Part shown: positions 1-11,635 of the stretch, one piece after another
Layout: each line of letters begins with the position of its first letter
Numbering within the stretch: position 1 is the first letter of the stretch
Assembly: GCF_932526225.1 (NCBI RefSeq)
Contig: NC_064038.1
Coordinates: 11,469,070 to 11,533,069 of the forward strand
Direction: 5' to 3'
Length of the DNA stretch: 64,000 bases
From: Nematostella vectensis
Taxonomy: Eukaryota > Cnidaria > Anthozoa > Actiniaria > Edwardsiidae
Notes under the pieces: generated by a model
Told to the model about the DNA's origin: nothing
The model's database searches: none
The model's input: only the letters and a program-made list of their open reading frames with translations
Translations under genes and position numbers: made by a program

Positions 1-287
1 GCTGTTTACATGAAGCTTTTATATGATGCAAGCCTGATCTTCAGATGCGTACGAGAAATCCACCGTGCCCCCAGTACCTTACCCACTGCCACGGCCACGG
101 CCCTGCTCTCTCTTTCCCTCCCTCTGTAGCTGTAAATCAGGCTGAAAATATGTTTAATCACAATACTTGCATACCTAAATGACGATGCACCTGGTATCTG
201 CATGAAGTTAACGAACAGAGTAATTATAAGTTTTTATTTCCAGGGTTGAGTTGGAGCTCCCAGAGATTTCAAACCCAACCAGTTGAT

Positions 288-1571
288 ATGAACTCCACCG
301 ACGCGAAATTTTACCAGCTCTCCGAACTCCACAGCCCCGCCCCTAAAAGCCGACCCCCTCGAGCCGAAGCCGAGAAGATTGCCGAATCCATCTCTTTGGT
401 ACTTATTTTCCTGGTAGCGTTTCTGGCAAATGGTACCATCTGCACTGCCTTGGCTCATCCAATCAGAAGGCGCACTGCATTCAATTTGCTTCTTATCTCA
501 TTAACACTCGCCAATCTGTTAATATCAGTGCTTGTAGTCCCATTTGCGTTGGCTTCTGTGATTTCCGACAAGTGGCTCTTTGGCTCCCTGTGGTGCCACA
601 CCACAGGGTTTCTGATGAGTGTATTGATGAGCGCTTCGAATCTTTCCGTGGCTGTGATTGCAGTGTACCGTTACTACCTCATAGTCAAACCTTTATCCGT
701 TAAGATCGATCTACCAAGAGCAAGACGCATGACGGGATTTATTTGGATGACGTCACTCGTACTAGGCCTTCCGCCGCTCTTTGGATGGAATACTTACTCT
801 TATTCACCCGGCAAAGCTTATTGCACGGTCACGTGGCTGTCCACCGTGCCTGGCGTCGTTTATTGCACATTTTACGCATGCGTCGTATTTCTAGTCCCAG
901 TCTTCCTTCTCGTGTTTGTTTACCGCGCTATTTATATTCGGGCCAAGAAGCAGCGCCAGAGGACTGGGTACGACCCGCATAATGAGCTCTACTCGAATGG
1001 CTACATGGGTAGTTCCCATTCCCTAGATCTGCTCTGTGGGTGTTTCCCGCGTGGGAATGTTATCTATGATCGTGACTATTATGGCAGAAAGCCTTCCGCT
1101 GTCCCATATATATCATCTGTGTCGACCTCTTCTCTTTCACCAGACTTTAGCCCCCAGGCCTCTCCGACAAAATCGACCGAAGGAGACTATAGTCGAAGGT
1201 CCCGTATAACCCGCACTGTATCCACACATAGTCGTATTATTCAACAGAGAACATTTCAAAGCGCCAGTGCCATTGTTACTCTATTAGTTGTCTCCACAAT
1301 TCCGTACGTCATTACCAACATGTACTCGAGTTTTACCTACAACATTCCTAATTACGTCATCGATTTTGTGACGTCATGGCTATGCCTCAGTTTGGTGGCC
1401 ACTCATCCAATCACGTACGGGTTCTCGAGCAGGCCTATTAGGCGTTTGGTGTTGCGACTCCCTTGGTTGAGATTGCTGTGGTCCGCGCGTGATATTGGCC
1501 ACTGGAGGAATGGTGACTACAGACCAAGTGCGGTGCATAGGAATGAGGCTCTAGAGGAAAGCACAGCGTAG
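288..1571 (+). CDS. Rhodopsin-family (class A) G-protein-coupled receptor, orphan, intronless ORF
   Basis: A 427-residue seven-helix receptor. Helix landmarks follow the class A order. Asn48 is in TM1. TM2 reads LTLAN (71-76), with Asn instead of the usual Asp at 2.50. Cys103 at the top of TM3 and Cys179 in loop 2 can form the conserved disulfide. TM3 ends in YRY (127-129) instead of DRY. TM4 ends in PPLFGW (162-167). The third inner loop is long and Ser/Thr-rich (about 218-322). TM7 has HPITY (373-377) in place of NPxxY. The open frame extends upstream to about 246, but the first ATG is at 288. A good 3' splice site (TTTTATTTCCAG ending at 243) suggests an upstream leader exon. No TM7 lysine of the opsin type is obvious, so it is not called an opsin. 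Substitutions at DRY, D2.50 and NPxxY make it a divergent orphan. The ligand is unknown. Confidence 0.88.
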   Translation: MNSTDAKFYQLSELHSPAPKSRPPRAEAEKIAESISLVLIFLVAFLANGTICTALAHPIRRRTAFNLLLISLTLANLLISVLVVPFALASVISDKWLFGSLWCHTTGFLMSVLMSASNLSVAVIAVYRYYLIVKPLSVKIDLPRARRMTGFIWMTSLVLGLPPLFGWNTYSYSPGKAYCTVTWLSTVPGVVYCTFYACVVFLVPVFLLVFVYRAIYIRAKKQRQRTGYDPHNELYSNGYMGSSHSLDLLCGCFPRGNVIYDRDYYGRKPSAVPYISSVSTSSLSPDFSPQASPTKSTEGDYSRRSRITRTVSTHSRIIQQRTFQSASAIVTLLVVSTIPYVITNMYSSFTYNIPNYVIDFVTSWLCLSLVATHPITYGFSSRPIRRLVLRLPWLRLLWSARDIGHWRNGDYRPSAVHRNEALEESTA

Positions 1572-1730
1572 AGCTTCGATAAAAAGGACCGTTAAAAAAA
1601 AAATCAAAAAGTGAGAATTTCTTTTGCGACCCCTGGTCCCGTTTTGTTAAAAGCTTTCTGTTACACAATTTGCACATTTCTACAATGGCTCCATATATAT
1701 ACTAAAAATGTATGCATGATTTATAAGATA

Positions 1731-1875
1731 ATACACCAAAAACTGGTATTCGACTCCAAATGTTCGTCTTTAATTAGACTTCTTCAGGGCAGACTAATAA
1801 ACGAATACCAGTTTTTGGTGTATTGTATTAATTCTTCCGGTTCAAGATCACGACTATTTGGGCCTTTTGCATCGA
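1731..1875 (-). repeat. Fold-back retroelement fragment with hammerhead-like core (copy 1)
   Basis: Two perfect 22-bp inverted arms (1731-1752 and 1802-1823) enclose a stretch whose minus strand contains CTGAAGAAG, a short hairpin, then CGAA. A tail of about 50 bp after the right arm (to about 1875) matches the reverse complement of the sequence before the left arm at 37404-37456, so both loci belong to one family. The CTGAAGA-hairpin-GAAA arrangement recalls the hammerhead-bearing termini of Penelope-like retroelements. Assignment to that class is inference. Confidence 0.7.
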
Positions 1876-1949
1876 TTCATAATTTATAAGAAGTACTAAG
1901 AGTGGAAATAGTAATGTAAAACACCAAAAAAAAGGCGAGTGTCTTATCG

Positions 1950-2349
1950 GATTTTCAAATCTCACCTTCTTGCTTGGCTTTTATCGTGTGTAACGCAAGC
2001 GAGCGTGACAGTAACCTAGACATGTACCATGGTAGCTATGGCAACCCACGCTTCAGCTGAGCGTGCTTGGAAAGGCGCAGCATTCTATTGGTTTCTTTCT
2101 TCTTTTGTCTTTTTATCGAAAACAGTACAATGGCGATATTAAAAATATTGATTTCGCAGAATATGCTGCAAAATACGATATTTTTTCCTAATCCTCCCAT
2201 TGTTGCGTATCTCATTACCAGGATTAATTATCGCTAACGAGCCCAAACTTCTTGTTGATTGACCTCAACAGGCCGACTTTTTCAAAGCTTTTTAGCTACC
2301 GCTTTGCCAAATACCGATCATTTATTCGAAAGTTTGAACCTTAAACAAG
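1950..2349 (+). promoter_or_regulatory. Probable promoter and non-coding leader exon for the gene at 3462
   Basis: A textbook donor (CAAG|GTAAGT, exon end at 2349) pairs with an acceptor (CTTTATTTCAG ending at 3291) to give a 942-bp intron (2350-3291) just before the downstream ORF. An inverted CCAAT box (ATTGG at 2087-2091) lies about 260 bp upstream of the donor. The transcription start is not visible. The assignment rests on the splice pair only. Confidence 0.4.
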
Positions 2350-3305
2350 GTAAGTCTTTTTTATTTCCTGTTATCACTTTAACTTGTTTTACTACCTACC
2401 GTATAACAATCTAAAAAAACTCGCATTTGATCATTTGGTTCCCAGTTTCGTAAATTAAAACTTAGTTTAGAATATGGCTCATGGCAGTGACACCTGGGGT
2501 GGGCAAAGGAGTGAGCGTGAATGTCTACGCCCTTCTCAACAGAGCACATTTCTAAGGGCAATTTTACCTATGAAGCTTTTGTCGGTCGATTTTTATCGCT
2601 CGCGCTGTGACTTCAATTGGGGAATTGCGCTAAGAGATCACGTGACTTTTCTTGGTGGCAAATTCAAAACAAAATGATAAAACAAAAAATCAGAAATGAC
2701 TGCGCCCGTCATACAAGAGGACGACGAAAAAATAAAATATTTAAGTGAAACTAAACACTTTTTGGAAAAAAGGAATTTTGGCTTTTTTCGTGACCGCTGA
2801 AGACGTTGCTTTTTGTTGCTGTTATTTTCCCGCCAAACGCCTGAGCGCGCGCTAGTTTCCCAAACAGTCACGTGATCCTTAGCGCAAGTGCCCTTTTTGG
2901 TATACGAGGAATGTTTCATCATGAGAATAGATACCGAATTTGCGGAGTAACCGGCTATAGTCGTATTTCATTTGAATTTTTACATAGGCGACTTTCACTA
3001 AGAAAACACGTGACGCCAAAATAAACACAAAAATCGCTGGGCCCGTCACGCCACGGAGTGACCAAAAATAAAACATTTAATGATAATAAGTCCGTTCTGA
3101 CAGAAAATTTCTGGCTGATTTGTAAGCGCTGAATAAGCCGGAGCGTGCATGAGTTGGTAAATAAAAAAGTCAGTTGATTTTTTACTGCAAGTCACCTATT
3201 TGAGTTGCATACGCAATCACATATAATCATGAAAATATATCCGCGCATGTAGAAAAATAATAGTAGAAAACCCTCTTCCTCTTTATTTCAGTTATTGACT
3301 TCCAA

Positions 3306-3413
3306 ATGGATTTGGTTACACTGAATTTCCACATTGCACGTGAGCGATTCCAAGACGTCCAGTCTGCTTACATCGCCAAAGCCAACGTCTCAATGCAAAG
3401 AGTGCGTACCTAG
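3306..3413 (+). CDS. Upstream ORF (35 codons) in the same frame as the following gene
   Basis: It begins ATG at 3306, 15 bases after the predicted acceptor at 3291, and ends at TAG 3411-3413. It encodes a 35-residue peptide starting MDLVTLNF and ending QRVRT. The next frame, open from 3414 to 4622, is in the same phase. The stop therefore either separates a genuine uORF from the main ORF, is read through, or is a mutation that cut off the true N-terminus. Nothing here decides between these. Confidence 0.4.
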   Translation: MDLVTLNFHIARERFQDVQSAYIAKANVSMQRVRT

Positions 3414-3461
3414 ATCCGCGGGCACCCTGTGCTATCCTCACTTCTTGGCACCATCCTGGTG

Positions 3462-4622
3462 ATGTCACTAATCCCGGTGACTCTGATTGGTGGGTTCGTG
3501 CTTCTTTGTGCCTCGCCCTTTATCATTGGTGGGATGATAATAGCAGCACCCTTTGTGCTGAGCTCGCTGTGTGCTCTGGCAGCCTTTCTTTGTTTTGGAG
3601 CACTAATGGTCTTTATTTGCTACATACTTCACTTTGTCTACATCCGGGTGTATGACAAGTCACACGGGACAATACATGTCTTAGTGGGATACATATCTGA
3701 CATGACGCAACCTTTGGGCTTGGTGCGTGCCCTGTGTAAGGAGGGGTTCTTTTCGCTTGGACTCGCTACTCTGAAGACGTGCGTAATGGAAATGGTGCGC
3801 CGAACGGGGAGATACGGACTCGCGATCCTGCGCAGAGCTGCAAAACAACCGCATAATTGGACCTCCTTGGTCCGCTTCCTGATGGAGTTGTGGTTGACAC
3901 CTGTCCGTGTGCTAGCCAAGGCGGCCATCATGGCGGTCGTCATTCCATACCGTGTATGGCGCAAAGTGGTAGGGTTCGTCACCGGAGTCATCACCCTCAT
4001 TACCGACGTGGTGTACCAGGTCTTCGGGATTCGCCTTCGGATGATATTCAATACCATTATCAGCGTTATTCACCAGGCTGCGTATAACATCATTATATTC
4101 TGGGTGCACATGATTCTGGGTGCTTGCGGGATGGTCGCGGGACACGCACGAGAAATACTACACTTTCCGCAACGAGTCATGCTACGAGCCCGCGATAACA
4201 TTATTCGAATCCAGCACCTCACATACCGCGCACGCGCCGTGCCGATCCTTGGGTTCGTGTCTTACATCTGCGACGCCGCGATATTCATCCCGTCCCTAGT
4301 TATAACCAATACCATCAGCACGATCTTTTCACTTGTTGAGCACGTGATCCTAGTCTTCCTCAGCTGTGTAGAGGCAAGTCACTCACGTGCACGGAACGTG
4401 GTCAACTCATACGTCAGTCTACCACGGGGAGTCATCTACGTGCTCGCGCGTGACTATTGTTGGGTAAGGCCGCTGGATACTATTCGGACGTGGTTACGTC
4501 ACAACGTAGAGCTACCCGAAATCCTTTGCGATGTAGCCGAGACTGCATTCGCAAATGAAGTTACCAAGGTAACGGGTCGCTCCTCTCACCGTGTTAACCG
4601 GAGACGCAGCACGTCGACATAG
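3462..4622 (+). CDS. Unrecognised multi-hydrophobic membrane-associated protein
   Basis: A 386-residue protein that I do not recognise. The first 60 residues are an almost unbroken hydrophobic stretch rich in Leu, Ile, Ala and Phe, with a Pro-containing break that suggests a membrane hairpin or two to three helices. The remainder alternates amphipathic, Arg-rich segments with further hydrophobic patches at about 145-240 and 270-310. It ends in a basic tail (SSHRVNRRR). This pattern of a hydrophobic N-terminal hairpin plus amphipathic helices resembles lipid-droplet or ER-shaping proteins, but there is no motif to support a function. The start chosen is the first ATG after the in-frame TAG at 3411 (context GTGATGT). 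The open frame is 16 codons longer and joins the upstream ORF if the TAG is discounted. A polyadenylation signal follows at 4780. Confidence 0.65.
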   Translation: MSLIPVTLIGGFVLLCASPFIIGGMIIAAPFVLSSLCALAAFLCFGALMVFICYILHFVYIRVYDKSHGTIHVLVGYISDMTQPLGLVRALCKEGFFSLGLATLKTCVMEMVRRTGRYGLAILRRAAKQPHNWTSLVRFLMELWLTPVRVLAKAAIMAVVIPYRVWRKVVGFVTGVITLITDVVYQVFGIRLRMIFNTIISVIHQAAYNIIIFWVHMILGACGMVAGHAREILHFPQRVMLRARDNIIRIQHLTYRARAVPILGFVSYICDAAIFIPSLVITNTISTIFSLVEHVILVFLSCVEASHSRARNVVNSYVSLPRGVIYVLARDYCWVRPLDTIRTWLRHNVELPEILCDVAETAFANEVTKVTGRSSHRVNRRRSTST

Positions 4623-4779
4623 ACGCTGCGCAAGCGCGTTTGCAGTTTATCTGGTGACTTTTAGTGACTTCTCAGAACCAGTTCTCTTAATATTCAATAC
4701 TCGGCTTGTGAATTAACTCCTTTTTCCTTTTTTAAAAAAATCTGGTTTAAAAAATATGCTTCGTAATTCAATGTTGATA

Positions 4780-4785
4780 AATAAA
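4780..4785 (+). terminator. AATAAA polyadenylation signal of the 3462-4622 gene
   Basis: A canonical AATAAA lies 158 bp after the stop codon, in AT-rich sequence. Confidence 0.5.
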
Positions 4786-4970
4786 AATATAGTAAAAACT
4801 CGTGAGAATTAATTTTGCATCACCCTACTTATATATATTTTGCATCACAAAAATGATATTTTTTTATTTTCCTTGCAGAGAATTGAAGTAAAATACCTTT
4901 GTCAAGTTTTTTTTTTTTTCACTGAAGAGCCCTGGGAACGGGTAATTGCAGGAACCCCGGAAAACATACA

Positions 4971-5340
4971 TTAACCCATTGACTCCTGGCTAATTTTTTA
5001 GATAAATTTACAAAAAAAAAATAGATACCGCAGCCCGTCAAAGTCATACACCGATGCACTTAGTCATTGGAATCTAAGCTTTCCAATAGTGCTTTGCGGT
5101 CCCATCTCTAATCCCTAGGGCCCCCGAATGGTCCCCCGAAATTTCGATGTGCTCGCATGCTCACAAAATTTTTTCCGCCTAAAAATGCTCGGTCTCGCAT
5201 AAAAAAAACAGGATGCTCGCAAGCTCGCAAGTGCTAGCCAAAGACCATTCGGGGGCCCTAATTATGCTAATTATGAATTTTTTTTGGTTGTGGGTAGTTC
5301 TAAAAGCCGGTACAGGCCGGTTGAGGGGTCAATGTGTTAA
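4971..5340. mobile_element. Non-autonomous TTAA-flanked (piggyBac-type) miniature transposon
   Basis: TTAA at 4971-4974 and 5337-5340 flanks imperfect terminal inverted repeats: CCCATTGACTCCT on the left and CACATTGACCCCT (reverse complement) on the right, 11 of 13 identical. TTAA target duplications are characteristic of piggyBac-type elements. There is no coding capacity. A second element is nested at 5118-5258. Confidence 0.75.
5118..5258. mobile_element. 141-bp miniature element nested in the TTAA element, TA target
   Basis: Perfect 16-bp inverted ends (GGGCCCCCGAATGGTC at 5118-5133 and its complement at 5243-5258) are flanked on both sides by TA, as for Tc1/mariner-like elements. The interior is rich in TGCTCGCA-like words. 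It must be younger than the host element. Confidence 0.75.
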
Positions 5341-7552
5341 TACAACAACACTTTCCATTTCAGTCTTCTAGCTATTTTTTGAAATGATAATATTTATTCA
5401 TTTCATCGCGTACTAATTCATCGCTTTTTTAGAAAACTCAGCGGGGTTCGTGCCAGCTGTACGCTTTGACTGCGGGCGCGGCTTGACCGTCTGCCCATAC
5501 TTGGGCTGAGCGCATTTCTGCCTTGCAGGGGGAGGGTTAGATTCTTGTTTGGTTTAGGCACCAATGATGTACGTTTGCCTTGCGCGAGCGCGGGATGCAT
5601 TCGACTTGGGGAGTGACGGGACGGACTTCGTTCCTCTTTCTTTGGTGGAGGAGGATTCAACCGCTCTGTATTGAATAAACACAAGAATTAATCCAAAAAT
5701 CGGTTCTAAAAAGTATCATCCACTAGAGCAATGTACTATTAGATACAAAGGCGTGATATTTCTTAAAGAAAGTCAATCACCGATGCCTTTGTTATTGCTT
5801 ATCATTGACAACGGTTTATTCGCTAGGAAACTTCAAAAATAACAATCTAAAGAATGAAGTTTGGTGTGTGATTGGCGATATTTTATTAAAAATATATTGG
5901 TTACTCACTTGAATTAGCCGATGGAAATGGATTCTTGAAGTCAATCGGCATTGAGCGGGGGATAAAATGGCCTTGTCAGCCATACCTTTGTGAATGTTTT
6001 ATGCATATACCAAAATCATAAAAAGTGGCCACCTAAATCGAACCTAAAAGTTCAATCGAAAATACCGCAAAAGCTCCAGAAAATCAGACATTGAAAATAT
6101 TTTCTTTATTTTGCTAGGGTGACAGTGGCGGAAAACAGAGGCTTTTTAAAGACAATATTCGCTTAGTTACTGGAACCAAAATTCTTAGACAAGCCGTCTC
6201 TTTTGAAGATTTACCCCCCCCCCCCTCCCCGCCTAGAAATATATAACATACAGCGTATGTTGAGTATCAATGATTTTCCAAGAAAAAAGAACACCAAATG
6301 TCAGTAAAAAAAGATAAGAAATACATTAGATTTTTACTTCTTCATCAAGGAAAAAAATATGAGTATGCCCAATACGTCATATTTTCAAAGGAACTGCTAA
6401 GATTTTCAGGCTAAATATGGGAAATATAATGAGCCCTAAGGCCCATTAGACCTGTGCTCCAGCCTTACCGAGAAATTCTGCATCACTTTCTAAGTTTTCC
6501 AGTAATGGAACAAACGTCATACGATCGCCGTCCGCCTCTGGGTAAGAACAGCAATAGACTATATTGAATACAGAGCGCAAGCATTGTCGTTAAGCCCGAT
6601 TAGGATTGCCAATATCCACCTCTCTTTGCCGCCAAAAAGCGGGTACTTTTCGGCTAAATTTACTCGTCAAGTACCATCCTTTTTCCATATGATACCTATA
6701 TGACTGTGAAGTCTCTCCCTCTCCCCCCCCCCCCCCCCCCCCCTCAAAGGTTGCTTGCTGAAGCTACTTTATTTTGTGGAGAGGATGTGACGTCAACACT
6801 AGGCAACGCTGGGAGATGCTGGCGGTGTTTTCACGGGGAAGTTCTCGTGTCCGAGATTGCGGGTATCTCAATTTGAACAACTAGAACCTTTTAACAAGAA
6901 CCTTTTAATTTTAAATGCACTAAATTAGCCACCTACAACTACGCCATGTCGCTTAAAAGACCAATATGCAATCAGCGACAATAATGCTAGCCATAATTCG
7001 CCATATCGTTTGAAGGCCCATGTAATTATCGACAATAAAGCTTGCCATAATACGCCATATCGTAGTGTACAGTGAAAAAAAAAGAGTTTGCAACACTATG
7101 AAGATGAACAAATATATGTCCTTAAAACTTATACCAATGCTGCTATCTTTAATAAATAATAAAGTATCACAATAATCCAAGTTGAGGTACCAGAGTGCAC
7201 CTAATGGCCCATGCCAGATCAACCACTTTGTTACAAAAAACAAAACAATCATCAAAACAATTCTTTTCAATATGTTGCGCTGTCAAAATCGAGAAATAGA
7301 CTTGCACATTTTCTTACCAGGGCGATACTAAAATAAAACAGATATAAAAGAATGCTAAGTATTGTAGCATCGTAAATGGATCCAAAAACACTCAGCTTTG
7401 AGTATGTTTTTTCGAATGTGATAGGCGGCGAATCGACGAATGATAGAGTGACGTTCCCTCTCTTTTTCCCAAGTCCAATGTGAACCGTCCATTACACAAG
7501 AATGCGACTTCCAGTTTGTCTCTTTGACCTTCACATATGACAGCACATGCTT
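5341..7552. other. Intergenic, no supported gene
   Basis: AT-rich sequence with a C-homopolymer tract at about 6722-6743 and a CRE-like TGACGTCA at about 6787. The antisense ORF at 5418-5684 is proline- and arginine-rich with no recognisable domain, and I do not call it. Confidence 0.5.
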
Positions 7553-8125
7553 CAGGCCCGTGCCCAGGATTTTTCTTAGGGGGGGGGGGGGGAGGCTGCG
7601 AAATCAGAAATAGTTGACCTAATTTTTCCGGGGGGGGGGGGGGGGAGGGAAGGGAGTAAGTCTGATAAAAATCTGAAAACCCGAAAAAACAGTATCTCCA
7701 CGGGACGTTTATTATCAAATTTGGCTACATACCAGAGTGATCTAGCTTATGAATTATAGTTTTGTCTACACATATGAAGAACACGTTGTCGTTGTGAGGG
7801 ACTGGTACCGAGCACTCTCAGTTTCTTTTCGGATACTTCCTCCATTGACCAAAGATGGTCACAGTAACTGTTTTAGTCTTCTGATTACAAGTCATAATGT
7901 TTACGAAGCACCTTCGGTACGGCAACCTTAAAAATGACAAGAATCATTTATTTTCAAATAAGGAATATATTAGTTTCCTTATATGGAAGTGACCGCGTTT
8001 GGCAAAAACGACAATTGTTGGCTAAACTTTCCTGATATGAATAGCACGTCTATTGAGAACGGAAAGTGGACCCTCGGCCGTTGCCGGTTCACCCCCTGCA
8101 CCGCCCCCCCCTGGGTACGGGCCTG
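7553..8125. mobile_element. Miniature transposon, family X, complete copy (573 bp)
   Basis: Ends are CAGGCCCGTGCCCAGG and the inverse of CAGGCCCGTACCCAGG (15 of 16 match). G-homopolymer tracts follow the left end (about 7579 and 7631). The interior shares long matches with 14311-14645, such as the stretch around CTCCACGGGACGTTTATT. Relative to that copy it carries about 260 bp more between about 7774 and 8040. No clean target duplication is visible. Confidence 0.7.
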
Positions 8126-8865
8126 TGTTACATTACTGGCTTCAAGCAAATTCCTACAACGTCCAAGGAGCTATTTGTTTAGTGTATCAATATCTTTCAT
8201 CCGTGCAGTTTGCTCGTCCCGACAAGATCTTACTTGTTCAAAAGTTTTTTGGATAAAGTACTGAGTCTCGTTTCGCAGGTCACAATATTGCGGTGGCGAA
8301 TCTTTCAGGGCATCATCTTCCCTCTTTAAGTGGGCTAGAGCTCCCCCTTATTGTTTAACTCTAGATAACAGACTTTTGTATGTAAAATCATTAACAGTAT
8401 GCCTCACCTCTTGCTCTATAATTTCTCTGTCTTTTAAAAACGCTTCAACTTTGTATTTACGACCAAGGATTTGAGATCGCAGTTTGGTTTAGCTAATATG
8501 CGTTGGGTACTTTCTCTGCGCTAATTGGGTATTCCCTCTTGGATATCCCATGAAGCATTGCGATTTACACTGCAAACATGGCGGATTTTTTTCGTTCATG
8601 TTTTAAACGATGTTTTATTTTCAAGAGCCTTCTGATTTTAAGAGTAGTTCCTATTGTTTCATCACTCGTTTTACATTTTTTTCCGGGTTAGTACAAGGCG
8701 GCACGTTCTTATTGCTAGTACTATCCTTACCATTTCAAAGAGTCTAGAGAGAATGAATTACCCGCATTTAGGGCTTTTGTTCTGGGGAAACAATAGATTA
8801 CTCGCAAAAAACCCGGCTCATTCGGTCCGGCTATACTACTTTGCACTTAAAGTAGTTCGGCGAGG

Positions 8866-9037
8866 GGGGGGGGGGGGGGGGTGGGGATTGGCCTAAGGGG
8901 GGTTGGGGTGCGCAGTCATAAGTCTCATATATGGAAAAAGCATAGTTTTTGAAGATTCCTTAATAAGGAATGACCCAGTTTTTTGCCGGGTGGGGGGTGG
9001 GGGGAGGTGTGCGTGCACCCCTGTGTACCCCCCTGCA
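8866..9037. mobile_element. Family Y miniature-element fragment with poly-G tract
   Basis: After a G tract at 8866-8881, the sequence from about 8905 (TGCGCAGTCATAAGTCTC, then GAAGATTCCTTAATAAGG) matches the element at 23998-24166. The ends are eroded. Confidence 0.55.
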
Positions 9038-11635
9038 GTACAGTGAAATGCGCAAAGTACCCACTTTCTCCCTTGACAAGCACAAGTATCTCCCTTGGTG
9101 TCAAGTACTTAGAGGCGTATTCGAGGGGGTGGTTCAATAAGTCCTTCAGGTTCCCAGTCTCGTCTGATAAGTCTACTATATCTATCAGGAAAGCAAATAG
9201 ACATATAAATATTATATCATGCCAGTTGAGAGCATAACTGCTGAATACCAGGGGGGGGGGGGGTCATTAACAATACACATAAAATGGGGGTACTGTGGTC
9301 TCCTTAGCATCAGATACTTTTGAGCTGCATTCCTTGACGATCACCCCTATTTGTCTATACATAGTGTGTGTATAGGTGGGGTAGAAGGTGAGGTAGAAGG
9401 GGGTAATGTTGGGGGGGAGGGGGTTACTGACCATCCTCTTCACAGTCGCATCGTTCCTTAATATTATTCAGTAGTAAACAACTTCTGCAGTCCGGGTTGA
9501 AAAGTTCCTTCCTGTCATCTAAAAAAAACAAATAAATAAAAAACAACAACAAAAAAAATCGTTCATTCATGTGAATGATACAACATAACTCAATGTGCTA
9601 TTGGTCGCGGTTTAATTATTGATTTTTAATTACTAAACTATCCCTATTCTTTTCTTTAGAAAAACCACAATTTTTTGCCAATGCTTTCCAAATTATCACT
9701 ATATTTTGAAGATTTGTGGATTTAATTATTTGTTTGAATGGCCCTAAAGCGCCGTAGCAAAAAAAAAAAGATTACTAAAGGAAATATTATATCACAGTGA
9801 AAACAAAATGAATTAAGGGGCATTTGAAATTTAATGCAGCTATTACACTATAATAAAAAGTGTTATAGTGAGACATGCGCTATCGTGGCCCCCATAAAAG
9901 AATGTAATAAAGTTACAAGCAATAATAGCAATAGTAAGCGATAATCACATAGGAGGAATGGAGTTCTAAATTAACTCCGTACAAATTTAGTCTGCCAAGC
10001 TAGTATTGTTTTCAAAAGTTTTTCTAAATATGGAGTGGTTGGGCCTTATATACCTATTTCACAAACTCCACTTCCTAAGCAAACTTATAACATTCGGCAC
10101 CTTGGAATAAGTAAAAAGGAATGCGCTTATTAAAGAAGCGCGACTACATTTACTTGGTATTAATGGAAAAAATAATAAATAGCTCCACTTTTTTAGATCA
10201 GAACCTATCCATCTACGAAGAAGTAGTAGACATGAAAAAAGATTGTCATGGTAACGCCCAATTTTTAATATTTTTTTGTTCTTCTAAACATTTGTTTTTT
10301 TAAGAATAAATAACAACTCTAGAAGAGTAGTTTTCAGCTTAGATAATTAGAATTTGTTTTGGTTGATTTGTAGTGCAGAAGCGATAATGCTCTCTGATAA
10401 AGCTCTCTGAAAGCCTGAAGTCATTTTGCAAAATTCAGCGACGAATGAATTACTGTCAAAACCTGACAGTATTGAGACAAATAAGGATTCTAAAACACGA
10501 TGAGAAATGTCACCACTCTGTTTGCTTTCTCTCGGTGACTTATTTGCATACGCGCTTTTGAAATAATAAAAAAAGACGATTTGATGTGTTTTCCTGAAGC
10601 AGTTTACCCGCGCTTCCGGAATACAACGGTGCATAATTCTTTGCCAAGTAAAAAAGAACACTCTTTGTACATTTAAATCTGTATACAGTCAGGAAAGCAA
10701 ACGACCTTCGAATATTTTTTAGTAACCACTATATTATTTTACACATTTTCTTTTTTTTTTCTATGAAGAGATAGACGATGTTCGATCATAGACGATGTTC
10801 GATATTATCTGATTTAAAGACCCATCAATGCTTTGAAGTTCAAACGTTTTGCATTACAGATTGCGGAAGAGCGTATTAAAAAACACGCGAAATAGCTTCA
10901 ATTCCCATTTTTAAGTGTTTCGCTATCGGTTAATCTATACCCTTTTAAATTAGTATTTTTGTACTCCTAACATTGCCCTCTAAATAATTCAATAGTATAC
11001 ATATAACTCGTAAAACTTGTGGATTTTTAATTAAAAGATTTCAGTGATTTCCCTTACGAATCTTCACTTTTTGTAAAAGGTTTGAATTCCAATGAATTAA
11101 TTCCCCCTTTACCGAAGATTTTCTTACCTGCATATCTAACGGTTATAAACATCATTCTTTTCTAAATTTGGGAACTTGGGAACAGGACTTGGTTTGATTT
11201 CCCAAAATTGGTTTAAGGTCAGCTCCTTTTCAAATTAGCTTTTTTGATGTGTAGCTCCAGGCATCATGCGGAGTTTCGGACAGATTTAGCGTTATTCGTT
11301 GAGTTTCGTTCGCATAGAAACTTATGCTATTGTTTGATGCACCTGCGGCAATAACCAACCACGTCCCCAGGGTCTTCTGGGTAATTTTCAATATGGCGTC
11401 TAGCGGACCAGGACTCTGGCGGAAGCTGGCCCATGGCATTTCCACAAGTAGACTAGAATACTTACCGAATTTGATAAGGCCGACAGATTCTCCTAGCTCT
11501 AGTATAAACTTTTACTTCGTAATGCGTCCACAGTTGCATATCCATACCTATTTCTACAGCTATTTCAGTCAAAGCTGACTATGAGAAGACTGACAATGAG
11601 AAAATGGAAAATGATGATTGCCTAACACCACAACA
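9038..11635. other. Intergenic, no supported gene
   Basis: AT-rich sequence with a G tract at about 9251 and a GGGGTAGAAGGTGAGG-like purine stretch at 9377-9425. The short ORFs at 10121, 10347 and 11230 show no domain, no plausible splice context and no codon structure that I can defend. Confidence 0.5.

Noticed and set aside
5418-5684. Antisense 88-codon ORF rich in Pro, Arg and Ser
   Set aside because: No recognisable domain, no splice context, and a G/C-rich composition that yields chance ORFs.
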